Positions 30,043 through 38,527 of a stretch of DNA of 64,000 bases are shown piece by piece. Both the position numbers and the translations under genes were made by a program. Within the stretch, counting starts at the first letter, position 1; each line of letters starts with the position of its first letter. Location: assembly GCA_002291465.1 (NCBI GenBank), contig CP021238.1, positions 930,001 to 994,000 on the forward strand. The letters are read 5' to 3'. Under the pieces are notes generated by a model that was not told the origin of the DNA, searched no databases, and saw only the letters and a program-made list of their open reading frames with translations. Source of the DNA: Mycobacterium lepraemurium. GTDB lineage: Bacteria; Actinomycetota; Actinomycetes; Mycobacteriales; Mycobacteriaceae.

Positions 30043-30975
30043 GACGCCCGCCAATTACCTTCGGATCTGGCGCAACTGGCGGACATGCTGGACACCTACA
30101 CCACCTTCGGCCGGGTGCGCCCCGACCAGAAGCGCGCCATCGTGCACGCCCTGCAATCGCACGGGCACACCGTGGTGATGACCGGCGACGGCGTCAACGA
30201 CGTGCTGGCGCTCAAGGATGCCGACATCGGCGTGGCGATGGGTGCCGGCAGCCCCGCCTCCCGCGCGGTTGCCCAGATCGTGCTGCTGGACAACAGGTTT
30301 GCCACCCTGCCGTATGTCGTCGGTGAGGGCCGACGGGTCATCGGCAACATCGAACGCGTCGCCAACCTGTTCCTCACCAAGACGGTCTACTCCGTGCTGC
30401 TGGCGCTGCTGGCCGGGCTCGAGTGCCTGTTTGCCAAGGCGCTCAAGGCCGATCCGCTGCTGTACCCGTTCCAGCCGGTCCACGTCACCGTGGCGGCGTG
30501 GTTCACCATCGGCATCCCGTCGTTCATCCTGTCGCTGGCCCCCAACAACGAGCGCGCCCACCCGGGCTTCGTGCGACGGGTGCTCAGTTCGGCGCTGCCG
30601 TCGGGACTGATCGTCGGCGCGGCCACCTTCGCCTCGTACCTGGTGGCCTATCACGGCCGGCACGCCACCTTCCAGCAACAGGATCAGGCCTCGATCGCGG
30701 CCCTGATCACCTTGCTGGTGACGGCGCTGTGGGTGCTCGCGGTGGTGGCTCGGCCCTACCAGTGGTGGTGGGTGGCGCTGGTGGTCGCGTCGGGCCTGGC
30801 CTATGTGGTGATCTTCAGTCTGCCGCTGGCCCGTAAGGCGTTCCTGCTGGATCCGTCCAATGTCGTGGTGACCTTGTCCGCGCTGGGCATCGGTGTGCTG
30901 GGCGCCGCCGCGATCGAGGCCGCCTGGTGGATCCGGGCCAAAATGCTGGGTGTGCGGCCGCGGGTGTGGCGCTGA
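30043..30975 (+). pseudogene. ctpE: P-type ATPase CtpE, C-terminal remnant
   Basis: 310 codons from [20 protein letters not shown] to GVRPRVWR, against about 797 in intact CtpE. Retained: the hinge [20 protein letters not shown] and the C-terminal transmembrane helices. Lost: the first TM helices, actuator domain and DKTGT phosphorylation site, replaced by the IS110 fragment. CtpE is a calcium-transporting P-type ATPase in mycobacteria (family knowledge); here it cannot function. The remnant frame is otherwise undamaged, which suggests a fairly recent deletion. Confidence 0.85.
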
Positions 30976-31037
30976 GCACAGCGAACTCAGCTCCGTCGGC
31001 GGCGGACAGTACGATGCCGGGGAAAAGGGAGGGCGTA

Positions 31038-31226
31038 ATGGGATTCCTGGACAAGGCCAAGGACCTGTTGTCGCAGAATGCCGACAAGGTCGGAATGGCC
31101 ATCGACAAGGCCGGCGAGTTCGTCGACGAGAAGACGCAGGGCAAGTACTCCGACACCATCCACCAGGTGCAGGAGCAGGCCAAGAAGGCCACCGGCAGCG
31201 CCGAGACCGGCGACCAGCAGGGCTGA
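31038..31226 (+). CDS. antitoxin of the Rv0909-Rv0910 type
   Basis: 62 aa, [20 protein letters not shown] ... [11 protein letters not shown], highly charged and helical, with RBS AGGGAGGG ahead of the ATG. The family member Rv0909 is described as the antitoxin of the Rv0909-Rv0910 pair. The toxin-type gene follows after 3 bp, so the two are coupled. Intact. Confidence 0.8.
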   Translation: MGFLDKAKDLLSQNADKVGMAIDKAGEFVDEKTQGKYSDTIHQVQEQAKKATGSAETGDQQG

Positions 31227-31229
31227 GCC

Positions 31230-31691
31230 GTGGCCAAGCTTTCCGGATCCATCGATGTTCCGCTGCCCCCCGAGGTGGCCTGGCAGCACGCCTCCGACCT
31301 GTCCCGGTACAAGGAGTGGCTGACCATTCACCGGGTGTGGCGCAGCACCTTGCCCGACCAGATCGACAAGGGCACCGTCGTCGAGTCGATCGTCGAGGTC
31401 AAGGGCATGCTCAACCGGATCAAATGGACGGTGGTGCGCTACAAGCCACCGGAGGGCATGACGCTCAACGGCAACGGCGTCGGCGGGGTCAAGGTCAAGC
31501 TGATGGCCAAGGTGCAGCCCAAGGCGGACGGTTCCGTCGTCAGCTTCGACGTGCACCTCGGCGGTCCGGCGCTGTTCGGGCCCATCGGCATGATCGTCGC
31601 GGCCGTGCTGCGCGGCGACATCGACCAGTCGCTGGAGAACTTCGTCACGGTGTTCGCCCGATCGGATCCGAGCACCAACGGTCATCGCTGA
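31230..31691 (+). CDS. SRPBCC-fold toxin of the Rv0909-Rv0910 type
   Basis: 153 aa with a GTG start (VAKLSGSIDVPLPPEVAWQH). START/SRPBCC fold: SDLSRYKEWLTIHRVWRSTL, KGTVVESIVEVKGMLNRIKW, KLMAKVQPKADGSVVSFDVH and a C-terminal helix IDQSLENFVTVFARS. Rv0910, the M. tuberculosis counterpart, is listed as the toxin of this pair. Biochemical activity is not evident from the sequence. Intact. Confidence 0.8.
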   Translation: MAKLSGSIDVPLPPEVAWQHASDLSRYKEWLTIHRVWRSTLPDQIDKGTVVESIVEVKGMLNRIKWTVVRYKPPEGMTLNGNGVGGVKVKLMAKVQPKADGSVVSFDVHLGGPALFGPIGMIVAAVLRGDIDQSLENFVTVFARSDPSTNGHR

Positions 31692-31759
31692 GCGCGGGCG
31701 CCACGCGGGGGACGACGTTCACTACCGGGGCCGAGGCCCCAGTCGGCTAGTCTCGCACC

Positions 31760-32194
31760 ATGACTCGCCGACTGAGCCCCGGTTGGCTGGTGGCCCTTTG
31801 CGCCGTGCTGATTTCGGCCAGCGCGTGGCTCCCGTGGCTGCGGACGACGGTCAACGGCGGGGGCTGGGCGAACGCCATCGGAGGCGCCCACGGCAACCTG
31901 GAACTGCCGCGGGGCTTCGGTGCGGGGCAGCTCATCGTGCTGCTGGCCTCGACGTTGCTGGTGGCCGGCGCCATGATGGGCCGCGGCTTGTCGGTGAAGG
32001 TGGCTTCCGTTGCGGCGCTGCTGATTTCGCTGCTGATCGTGGCGCTCACGGTGTGGTACTACAAGCTCAACGTCAATCCGCCGGTGTCGGCCGAATACGG
32101 TCTCTACGTCGGCGCGGGCGGCGCGGCCTGCGCTGTCGCGTGCTCGATGGTGGCCATGATCGCGGTCCTGGTCTCCGGCCGGTCGCGCCGCTGA
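31760..32194 (+). CDS. four-helix membrane protein (Rv0912-like)
   Basis: 144 aa. Four predicted transmembrane helices: LVALCAVLISASAWLPWL, GQLIVLLASTLLVAGAMMG, VASVAALLISLLIVALTVWYY, YVGAGGAACAVACSMVAMIAVL. The extracellular loop after helix 1 contains TVNGGGWANAIGGAHGNLELP. Unknown function. The Rv0911 glyoxalase gene expected between it and the toxin-type gene in M. tuberculosis is not present. Confidence 0.75.
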   Translation: MTRRLSPGWLVALCAVLISASAWLPWLRTTVNGGGWANAIGGAHGNLELPRGFGAGQLIVLLASTLLVAGAMMGRGLSVKVASVAALLISLLIVALTVWYYKLNVNPPVSAEYGLYVGAGGAACAVACSMVAMIAVLVSGRSRR

Positions 32195-32198
32195 GCCG

Positions 32199-32666
32199 TC
32201 AGGCCGACGGGAACTCGTGCCTCCCGCTGGTCTCGGGTTCGTTGACGCCAAAGACGAAGGGCGCGAACACGATTTCGCGGCCGTCCGGGTCGCGGTAGGT
32301 GACGGCCCCGGTGGCTGCCCAATACGGATGCCGATCCACGGGTGCTATGCCGGCGGCCCGCAGCCGCGCCAGCGCCGTTTGCTGCGCCTGCCGGTCCGGA
32401 AAATACAGGCAGAGCTGTTCGTGGGCGTCGATCGCGGCGGTGTCGCGGGCCTCGACGATTTCCAGGGTGAGGTTCCAGCTGGGCAGGCCGAAGATCGCGC
32501 CGTTGCTGCCGTAGCTGTCCTCGAACGTTTCGTGCAGCGGCAGCCCGACCAGGTCACGGTAGAAGCGCACCGTCTCGGCGAAGTGTGCGGACCGGCGCGC
32601 GAAGCGGATGGCACCGATCGGCGCCAGCTGCGCCGGCCAGTGCGTGGCGTGCTTGTCGGCGCTCAT
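32199..32666 (-). CDS. VOC (glyoxalase/dioxygenase fold) protein
   Basis: 155 aa from MSADKHATHWPAQLAPIGAI. VOC pattern: HFAETVRFYRDLVGLPLHET, FEDSYGSNGAIFGLP, EQLCLYFPDRQAQQTALARL, and the second-half VDRHPYWAATGAVTYRDPDG with REIVFAPFVFGV. Unknown substrate. Its ATG overlaps the stop of a short upstream reading frame (ATGA at 32663-32666). Confidence 0.75.
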   Translation of the reverse strand: MSADKHATHWPAQLAPIGAIRFARRSAHFAETVRFYRDLVGLPLHETFEDSYGSNGAIFGLPSWNLTLEIVEARDTAAIDAHEQLCLYFPDRQAQQTALARLRAAGIAPVDRHPYWAATGAVTYRDPDGREIVFAPFVFGVNEPETSGRHEFPSA

Positions 32667-32848
32667 CGCAACTCCACGGCCGCGGGGGCCCACGCCGGCT
32701 GCGTGCCGCTGGAAAGGCGTTCCGGCAGTTGCGGTTTGCCCACCGGACCGTCGGCGTCGCGCTCGGTGGTCTGCGGGCGTTTCCCGCTCCGGTAGAGGTG
32801 GTGGTCGTCCTCGGGCGAGGTGGACAGGAATGTGGCGACGATCGTCAT
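32663..32848 (-). CDS. possible small protein coupled to the VOC gene
   Basis: 61 codons, MTIVATFLSTSPEDDHHLYR ... PAWAPAAVELR, ending in an ATGA overlap with the VOC start, which supports translation. Composition is polar and it has no recognisable domain; an upstream ATG (MHGSSGRP, 32944) would add 32 residues. I do not recognise it. It could be the tail of a larger decayed gene. Confidence 0.35.
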   Translation of the reverse strand: MTIVATFLSTSPEDDHHLYRSGKRPQTTERDADGPVGKPQLPERLSSGTQPAWAPAAVELR

Positions 32849-32849
32849 G

Positions 32850-33780
32850 CTCGGCTGCCTTCGCCCAAGGACTGCTCCGGTGGTGATGCGAGCAAAATCG
32901 CCGGGGTTAGCGCCGAGAATCGGCCGACCGCTCGACCCGTGCATAGCCCGACGCTACCCCCGGGCGGCGCCGTTGTTGAGGCCTAGCGGCGAGCCGGTGT
33001 GCTCGGTGGGGATTCGAGAGGGTGGGGAAAAGGTCGGCCGCGTCGGCTCTCGGGCTGAACCGACGGAACCTAGACGGGCGCGAAGGCCGGCCGACGCACT
33101 CGTCTCTGATGGATCATTGCCGCCGATCATGGTCTACAAACATGATGACCCAATCTCTTTGAGTGTGCCACGACGCCGGCGCCCCGTTGGGTTAACGACG
33201 ATTCGTGTTTCGGCGAGGCGCCGGAAACCGTCGAGCGTGCCCGCCACGGGAAGCCTGAGCTGCGACGATGTGGTGCGCTTGTACCGATGCGGAGCCGGTG
33301 GCGACGCGGTGGGGTCACGCCGCGTCTCGGCGCCGCATCCGTCTGCGACGCGGGCCGGCACACGCGGGCGCCGGCCGTGCGTTCGGGAGCTGTCCAGCAA
33401 ACTGTGCGGCCGGCGCGGGCCCGGCGCCGGGCGGCCGACCTTCGAGCGACGAAGTGCCCGTCTCCGAGCGACAAACCGGCGGCCGGCGGGGCGGGCGGAC
33501 GCGCCGCCGATGGGGCCCATCCTGGCACCGCTCACCGCATCGCCCGGGCGCCCGGCCACTCCACTGTTGGTGAACGATGAAATCCTCGTCACCTGAGTGG
33601 ATCTGGCACCGAGTTAATCGCTAAACCTGGGTCGCGGCCGGGGAGCCGACGCATTGCGACACGGTCACGGATGCATACCTATCAGCTCATCACTGGTCAC
33701 ATTTGCCCCGCTGCTCACTATCGTCACAGGAGCCAACTATGGACGTCAACGCGGTGTCCAACCCCCTCGAAAGGTGTTAC
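32850..33780. other. gene-poor region upstream of the DUF4185 gene
   Basis: About 930 bp. Long open frames exist (for example + 32820-33596 and - 33134-33592) but their translations are Arg/Ala/Pro-rich without any domain, as expected from GC-rich DNA. I see no conserved gene. The last ~150 bp are relatively AT-rich and probably hold the promoter of the secreted protein. Confidence 0.5.
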
Positions 33781-35316
33781 ATGTCGGCGTTTCTGCGAAG
33801 TGTGTCGCTATCGATGGCGTCGGCGGCCGCTGTCGGATTCGTCCTCGTGGTGGGACCCGCGCCAACCGCGAACGCCACACCGTGTGGGGCTCCCGAAGCC
33901 AACGTGGACCCGCCCGCCGCCCCGCCGGCGATGCCCGCACCGCAGCCGGTTGTGCAGCCGCCGACCGGCCGTAGGCCCACCCACACCAACGACCAGGCGC
34001 CGCTGCCCAAGCTGGGTCCGCTGATCTCGCCGTTGCTCAAGCCGAGCGCACCGGGCGGGCAGTACTCCGCACCGGTGCACCCGCGGGCCGAGGGCCCCGG
34101 GCCCGACCCGTCCGCACCGATGTATCCGCAAGCCGAGGTGTTGCCGCCCGGACCCAACCCGCCCGCACCCGGCGGGGCGGTACCGCCGAATGCCAACCAG
34201 CTGCGCCCGAACGCCGCCCCGATGCCGCAGCCCCAGCCGCAACCCGCGCCGGGCCCGCTGCCCCCCTCGATCGCGGGCGCCCCGACGTCGCTGGTCGACT
34301 GGGTGACTGGACCCAACGGCCCGAACAAGACCCTGCAACGTTTCAGTATCTCCGGCACCGATCTCGGGATCGCTTGGGACAACGGCGATCCCGCCAACCG
34401 CCAGGTGCTGATGGCCTTCGGCGACACCTTCGGCTATTGCAAGGTGCACGGCCAGCAATGGCGCTATAATGCGCTGTTCCGCAGCAACGATCACGACCTT
34501 TCGCACGGAATCCACATCGCCGACGGCGTGCCCAACGACAGGTACTCCGGCTCACCGGTCTGGGCGCCCGGGCTTTCCAAACAGGTCGTCAACACCATCC
34601 ACAAGGCGGCGCACGAGACCGGCATCATTCCCACGTCGGGCATGTCGATGGGCAGAACCCAGTACATGAGCTACATGTCCATCCGCCAGTGGGGCCGTGA
34701 CGGCGAATGGTCGACCAACTACTCGGCGATCGCGCGGTCTACCGACAACGGCCAGAACTGGGGGATCTTCCCGACCTCGATTCGCACGGCGTCGCCGGAT
34801 GCCATTCCGAGAGCCGGGTTTACGCCCGGCAACGAGAACTTCCAGATGGGCGCGTTCCTCAAGGGCAACGACGGCTACATCTACCAGTTCGGGACGCCCT
34901 CGGGGCGCGGCGGGGCGGCGTTCTTGTCCCGCGTTCCACCCAACCAATTGCCCGACCTGACCAAGTACCAATACTGGAACGGCGACAACGGTGGGCACTG
35001 GGTGGCAAACAACCCCGGTGCGGCGACACCAATCTTCCCCGGCCCGGTGGGCGAGATGTCTGCCCAGTACAACAGTTATCTCAAGCAATATCTGGTGCTC
35101 TACACCGACGGCGGCAGCAACGACGTCGTGGCACGGACCGCGCCGACCCCGCAGGGGCCGTGGAGTTCCGAGCAGCCGTTGGTGTCCTCGTTCCAAATGC
35201 CCGGTGGCATCTACGCGCCGATGATCCATCCCTGGTCCTCGGGGCGAGACCTGTACTTCAACCTGTCGCTGTGGTCGGCATACGACGTGATGTTGATGCA
35301 CACCGTTCTGCCGTAG
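33781..35316 (+). CDS. secreted DUF4185 protein, GH183-type endo-D-arabinanase candidate
   Basis: 511 aa from MSAFLRSVSLSMASAAAVGF, chosen because AAAGGTG precedes this ATG by 5 nt; ATGs at 33739 and 33703 are alternatives. Signal peptide ending ANA before TPCGAPEANV, then a ~120-residue Pro-rich linker with YPQAE/HPRAE-type repeats. The C-terminal beta-propeller-like DUF4185 domain contains VLMAFGDTFGYCKVHGQQWR, SGSPVWAPGLS, NYSAIARSTDNGQNWGIFPT and GGIYAPMIHPWSSGRDLYF. Members of DUF4185 were recently shown to be endo-D-arabinanases (GH183) acting on mycobacterial arabinan. Intact; role in cell-wall arabinan turnover is inference. Confidence 0.75.
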   Translation: MSAFLRSVSLSMASAAAVGFVLVVGPAPTANATPCGAPEANVDPPAAPPAMPAPQPVVQPPTGRRPTHTNDQAPLPKLGPLISPLLKPSAPGGQYSAPVHPRAEGPGPDPSAPMYPQAEVLPPGPNPPAPGGAVPPNANQLRPNAAPMPQPQPQPAPGPLPPSIAGAPTSLVDWVTGPNGPNKTLQRFSISGTDLGIAWDNGDPANRQVLMAFGDTFGYCKVHGQQWRYNALFRSNDHDLSHGIHIADGVPNDRYSGSPVWAPGLSKQVVNTIHKAAHETGIIPTSGMSMGRTQYMSYMSIRQWGRDGEWSTNYSAIARSTDNGQNWGIFPTSIRTASPDAIPRAGFTPGNENFQMGAFLKGNDGYIYQFGTPSGRGGAAFLSRVPPNQLPDLTKYQYWNGDNGGHWVANNPGAATPIFPGPVGEMSAQYNSYLKQYLVLYTDGGSNDVVARTAPTPQGPWSSEQPLVSSFQMPGGIYAPMIHPWSSGRDLYFNLSLWSAYDVMLMHTVLP

Positions 35317-35362
35317 AGCTGTCCCATCGAACGTCCGGTGGCCGAGTGAGAGGAGGGCGACG

Positions 35363-35740
35363 ATGATCGCCTTGGAGTATCACGACGACAGTTGCAGCCT
35401 GGCCGACCCGCTCACTCCGCTCGCCGCGGCGGTGCTGCCCGACGACGTGCCCACCTCGTCGGCGGCAGACGTCACCGGGTGTCGGGACGACGACGGTGCG
35501 GAAGGCCACACGGTGTTCGACGGTCACTGCCCGGATTTCTGGACCATAGGCAGGCCAGGGCTGCGCGACATCGAAGGTGTGCATCGAGAGCACCCGCGCG
35601 GATGGCGCGATCAGTCTGGGCCTGGTGGTCAACGGCCTGGATTGCAGTGGTGTTCCGATTGACCAGGCGCTTTCGCTCGCAGACGCCCGGGGGATGCGGG
35701 CGTCTGCGGCGTCAGCTGCCGGGGAGGCGGGCACCTCAAG
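35363..35740 (+). pseudogene. conserved-looking small protein, frameshifted
   Basis: Begins MIALEYHDDSCSLADPLTPL with RBS AGGAGGG, continues FDGHCPDFWTIGRPGLRDIE, and after a break near 35577 resumes in another frame as VCIESTRADGAISLGLVVNG and ALSLADARGM. A two-base loss in GTGTG accounts for the shift. The end is unclear because the downstream frame runs on without an obvious stop until 35993. Function unknown. It follows the DUF4185 gene by 46 bp. Confidence 0.45.
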
Positions 35741-35783
35741 GCCAGTTAGGCTGCGGCGGAATGCTTTTGGTGCGGCGCCGCCG

Positions 35784-36002
35784 TCACGGCGGGGGCAACG
35801 GAATCCACCGCTTACCGTCCGTCGTCCATCCGCACGGCAGGTAGTTCCAGTGCGCGGGCGGGCCGAAATCGAAACTCAGACACTTCGGCGCCAGGGGCGG
35901 CGGTGTCGGCGACGGCGGTGCCGGTTGGTTCTCGGCGTGAGCGGCGGCCCCGCTGAGAGTCAAGGCCCCAACGGCGATCAGTGTCGCGACTAGCTTCCGC
36001 AT
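35784..36002 (-). CDS. small secreted proline-rich protein
   Basis: 72 aa. Signal peptide MRKLVATLIAVGALTLSGAA with cleavage after AHA, then a Pro-rich stretch (NQPAPPSPTPPPLAP) and a compact end KCLSFDFGPPAHWNYLPCGW with TTDGKRW, where two Cys could form a disulfide. Typical of short mycobacterial exported proteins of unknown function. Convergent with the frameshifted gene at 35363. Confidence 0.6.
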   Translation of the reverse strand: MRKLVATLIAVGALTLSGAAAHAENQPAPPSPTPPPLAPKCLSFDFGPPAHWNYLPCGWTTDGKRWIPLPPP

Positions 36003-36587
36003 CGCAGGCCCGGCAGGTGTCATGCCCCGACGAGGCGACGCTCGCTACGTTTCTTCCCGCACACGCACGTCACCGATGGTAGTCCTGTTTCCCTCTGTTG
36101 GTGGGACCTGAAGTGCTCCAGGCCCCCGGCTGTTGGGCGGCGGACGACCGGGCGAATTAACCACTTCCACCGCCGGCAAACGATTTCCATGATCGCCACG
36201 ACGTCGCCGCAAGCCGGTCTGCGGGGCTCGCTCGTTCAGCGCCGCGGCTCAACATGGCTGCGGTGCAGCCATGCGATCAGATCTGGCGGCCACAACTGCG
36301 TCACCAGTTCTCGATATCTAGCGAGGTCGTCGACGGTCAGCAGCTCGCGTGCGGCGCCGGAGCTGCCCCGGCGGAAAACGCCGTGCCGAGTTGGCCCGTG
36401 AGGGCCCTTCTACGCGATGGAACTCCTTGTGAAGGAACGGATTACGTCTTCGGGTTACGGCGCTGGGCTAACATCGGCTGCGCCGCCCATCGGCCTTAGG
36501 TAAACCAGGCATCGTCGCAGTAGTGGATTGCATCATGTGGCGCGATGCGCGCTCAGTCTGTCGGTGTCCGGTGAGAGCATCGGTGAT
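36003..36587. other. intergenic region with a possible gene remnant
   Basis: 585 bp with lower GC than its neighbours at both ends. On the minus strand at 36236-36409 an open stretch reads HGPTRHGVFRRGSSGAAREL, LTVDDLARYRELVTQLWPPD and LIAWLHRSHVEPRR before a stop. This resembles the C-terminal end of a mycobacterial sulfotransferase. I see no intact gene here. Confidence 0.4.
36236..36409 (-). pseudogene. possible sulfotransferase C-terminal remnant
   Basis: 58 codons between two stops. The pattern F-R-R-G-x-x-G followed by a Leu-rich helix and a short basic tail resembles the end of PAPS-dependent sulfotransferases. Upstream sequence in another frame (NPFLHKEFHRVEGP) may belong to the same decayed gene. 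Weak evidence, from pattern only. Confidence 0.25.
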
Positions 36588-36875
36588 ATGGAGGAGGAGT
36601 TTGAGCTACCCGACGGCCGGAAGGTGCGGTTCACCCAGCAGGCGCTGGAGCAGCTTGAGGATCATGATGACTGCCCGTTCTGCTTGGGCCGCGCCGCGGC
36701 GCACCGCGGTGACGGCGATGATTCAAACCCGTTCCCCGAGGTCGACTTTCCACCAGGCTCGGCGCAGCGGTACGAAGACGACCACTGGCTCTGGGGCATG
36801 GGTCACTCCGTCGGTTCCACGGAACCAGGCGGACTTCTGTGGTTCGAGCAGCCGAACCGTGGTCATGACGCATAA
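36588..36875 (+). CDS. hypothetical acidic protein with a CPFC motif
   Basis: 95 aa, MEEEFELPDGRKVRFTQQAL, EQLEDHDDCPFCLGRAAAHR, then EDDHWLWGMGHSVGSTEPGG. One CxxC pair could bind metal or be redox active. Not recognised. RBS-like GTGAT is weak, and an upstream ATG (36528) is possible. Codon use looks mycobacterial but less GC-rich than the core genes. Confidence 0.45.
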   Translation: MEEEFELPDGRKVRFTQQALEQLEDHDDCPFCLGRAAAHRGDGDDSNPFPEVDFPPGSAQRYEDDHWLWGMGHSVGSTEPGGLLWFEQPNRGHDA

Positions 36876-37006
36876 GGCACCACTATTCGCCAAAGGGGGA
36901 TGCTGAGCCGATCGGCCGGCTGGCGATTTCGATTTGCTGTGCTTGTTATGTTTAGGGGCGTGAGCACGGTACATCGCAGGGCGCGGGACTCGGTGGAGAC
37001 ACCGTA

Positions 37007-37044
37007 GCCCCTGTCCGTCCTCACCCGGGGTAGCGGGCAGGGGC
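37007..37044 (+). promoter_or_regulatory. hairpin ahead of TTG-start gene
   Basis: gcccctgtccg and cgggcaggggc form an 11-bp imperfect stem with a ~16-nt loop (37007-37044), ending about 20 nt before the TTG start and just upstream of its RBS (CGGAGG, 37053-37058). It could be a terminator for upstream transcription or a 5'-UTR control structure. Confidence 0.4.
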
Positions 37045-37065
37045 TCAGTCCCCGGAGGTTTTGCC

Positions 37066-37416
37066 TTGTCCCGCACTGATGCCCACGTTCCGCTCTGGGT
37101 GCGTCTCGCCCGTGGCGATCTTGACGCCGAAGCGCAGCACGCGTTCGATCATGCCGTTTGTGATCTTCCCGAGCGACCCCCTTCCCGGTGGGAAGGTTGG
37201 TTGCCAGCGACTCGGTGCCGTTGGACCCTGCGCTACACCGGCACCAACATCTGCTCCTGCGCCATGTGTCACGCGGGGCCGCAGCACCGTCAGGAGAATC
37301 GCAATCAACGCCATCGCGACCGCATGGCGTTGCGCGCCGCACTTGGCCGCTGGCGCAGCGGCGAGGAGTCGGCTTTCGACGACATCGCTCCGCCTTCGCG
37401 CGTGTATTACTGGTAG
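37066..37416 (+). CDS. small Cys/His-rich protein, phage/actinobacterial MSRTDAH-type family
   Basis: 116 aa with a TTG start 7 nt after CGGAGG. MSRTDAHVPLWVRLARGDLD, HAVCDLP, RWEGWLPATRCRWTLRYTGT, NICSCAMCHAGPQHRQENRN, then a basic tail. I recall this layout (M-S-x-T-D-x-x-x-P-x-W-V, then a C-x-C-x-x-C knuckle and RRxERR tail) from short proteins common in actinobacteria and their phages; function unknown. It sits 160 bp from a tRNA gene, a typical place for integrated elements. Confidence 0.5.
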   Translation: MSRTDAHVPLWVRLARGDLDAEAQHAFDHAVCDLPERPPSRWEGWLPATRCRWTLRYTGTNICSCAMCHAGPQHRQENRNQRHRDRMALRAALGRWRSGEESAFDDIAPPSRVYYW

Positions 37417-37574
37417 CGCCTCGGTGAGTGGCGGCCGCTACGGATTACCGCCACCAAGCGGCGTCGTGATCTCTCACAGCGTGAGCGGACGATCGACGGC
37501 TGGCAGCCGTGTACTGCTTGTGTCACCGATCAGCCGAAACAACTGTCACTCATCGGCCGATGTCATACACACAG

Positions 37575-37647
37575 TGCCCCCGGCAGGATTCGAACCTGCG
37601 ACACCGGCTTTAGGAGAGCCGTGCTCTATCCCCTGAGCTACGAGGGC
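37575..37647 (-). tRNA. tRNA-Arg (anticodon CCT)
   Basis: Folded by eye on the minus strand: acceptor gccctcg/cgggggc, D-arm agctcaggggatagagca, anticodon arm cggct-ctCCTaa-agccg, T-arm gcagg-ttcgaat-cctgc, discriminator A, CCA not encoded. Anticodon CCT reads AGG. All stems pair, so it should be functional. Confidence 0.93.
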
Positions 37648-37696
37648 GGACGGCCCGAGCTTACCGGGGCGGCGCGCCGAGAACCGAAATCCGCCG

Positions 37697-38520
37697 TCAG
37701 CGCAGTTCGGCGATGACCTTGGCGAAGTTGTCGATGTGGTTGTTCTGCACGGTGAAGGACGAGACGCCGTACTTGTCGCGGTAGGCAGACAAGGTGTCGG
37801 CGATCTCGCGCGGCGAACCGCTGAGCACCGACGGCATCGACAGGATCTGCTCGTCGGTCAGCTCGGGGGAGTAGCTGCGGGTCAGCTTGAGGTCGGGCTG
37901 GTCTCACCGACGCGCGGCATGGCCGTGATGGCCAGATTCAACTCGAGCGAGTCGAACCGATCGCCGGCCGCGTTGCGGACGAACTCGACGCGTTCGGCGA
38001 ACGGGTCCTCGACGTCGCGCACCTTGGCACCGGTCAGCCCGATGATGTCGGCATTGCGGGCGGCGATGGTCAGCACCCGGTCCCCGTTGCCGGCGATGAT
38101 CAGCGGTGTCGACGGGTGGTGTTCCTTGAGGTACTTCGTCATGTGTTCGAGGTAGTCGACCCGCTTGCGGGCGCTGGGATACGGGATCTCGGCGGCTTCG
38201 AACTCTTCGCGGACGTAGCCGGTGCCCAGCCCGATCTCGAGGCGGCCGTCGCTGAGCAGATCCAGGGCCTGCATGTCCCGGCTGAGCAGGGCCGGCTTGT
38301 AGAACGCGGAATTGAGCACGTACATGCTCAGCCGCAGCGTCGTGGTGACCATGGCGACCGCGGTCAGCGTCTGGAACGGTGCCGCGGCGCCCAAATGGTC
38401 AGGTACACAAAGGATGTCAAAGCCGGCGTCTTCGGGGCGCTTGGCCTTGTCGAGCAGCGCCTCCCGCGACTTGTAGAACCGAATGCTCATTCCAAAGCGA
38501 AAGTCCTTGGCCGCCAACAC
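37697..38520 (-). pseudogene. LLM-class F420-dependent oxidoreductase, frameshifted
   Basis: Reads FRFGMSIRFYKSREALLDKA, FDILCVPDHLGAAAPFQTLT, then RLEIGLGTGYVREEFEAAEI up to ITAMPRVGET. There a lost C (near 37903) shifts the frame to an early TGA. The true end (SYSPELTDEQILSMPSVLSG, YRDKYGVSSFTVQNNHIDN, FAKVIAELR) lies in the next frame and stops at 37697. The protein would be about 275 aa, close to the TIGR03621-type F420 enzymes. Substrate unknown. The start is uncertain (GTG 38520 or ATG 38562). Confidence 0.72.
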
Positions 38521-38527
38521 TATCCGT

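Noticed and set aside
33134..33592. 152-codon minus-strand gene
   Set aside because: Arg-rich translation without hydrophobic core, motif or RBS; overlaps equally open frames on the other strand.
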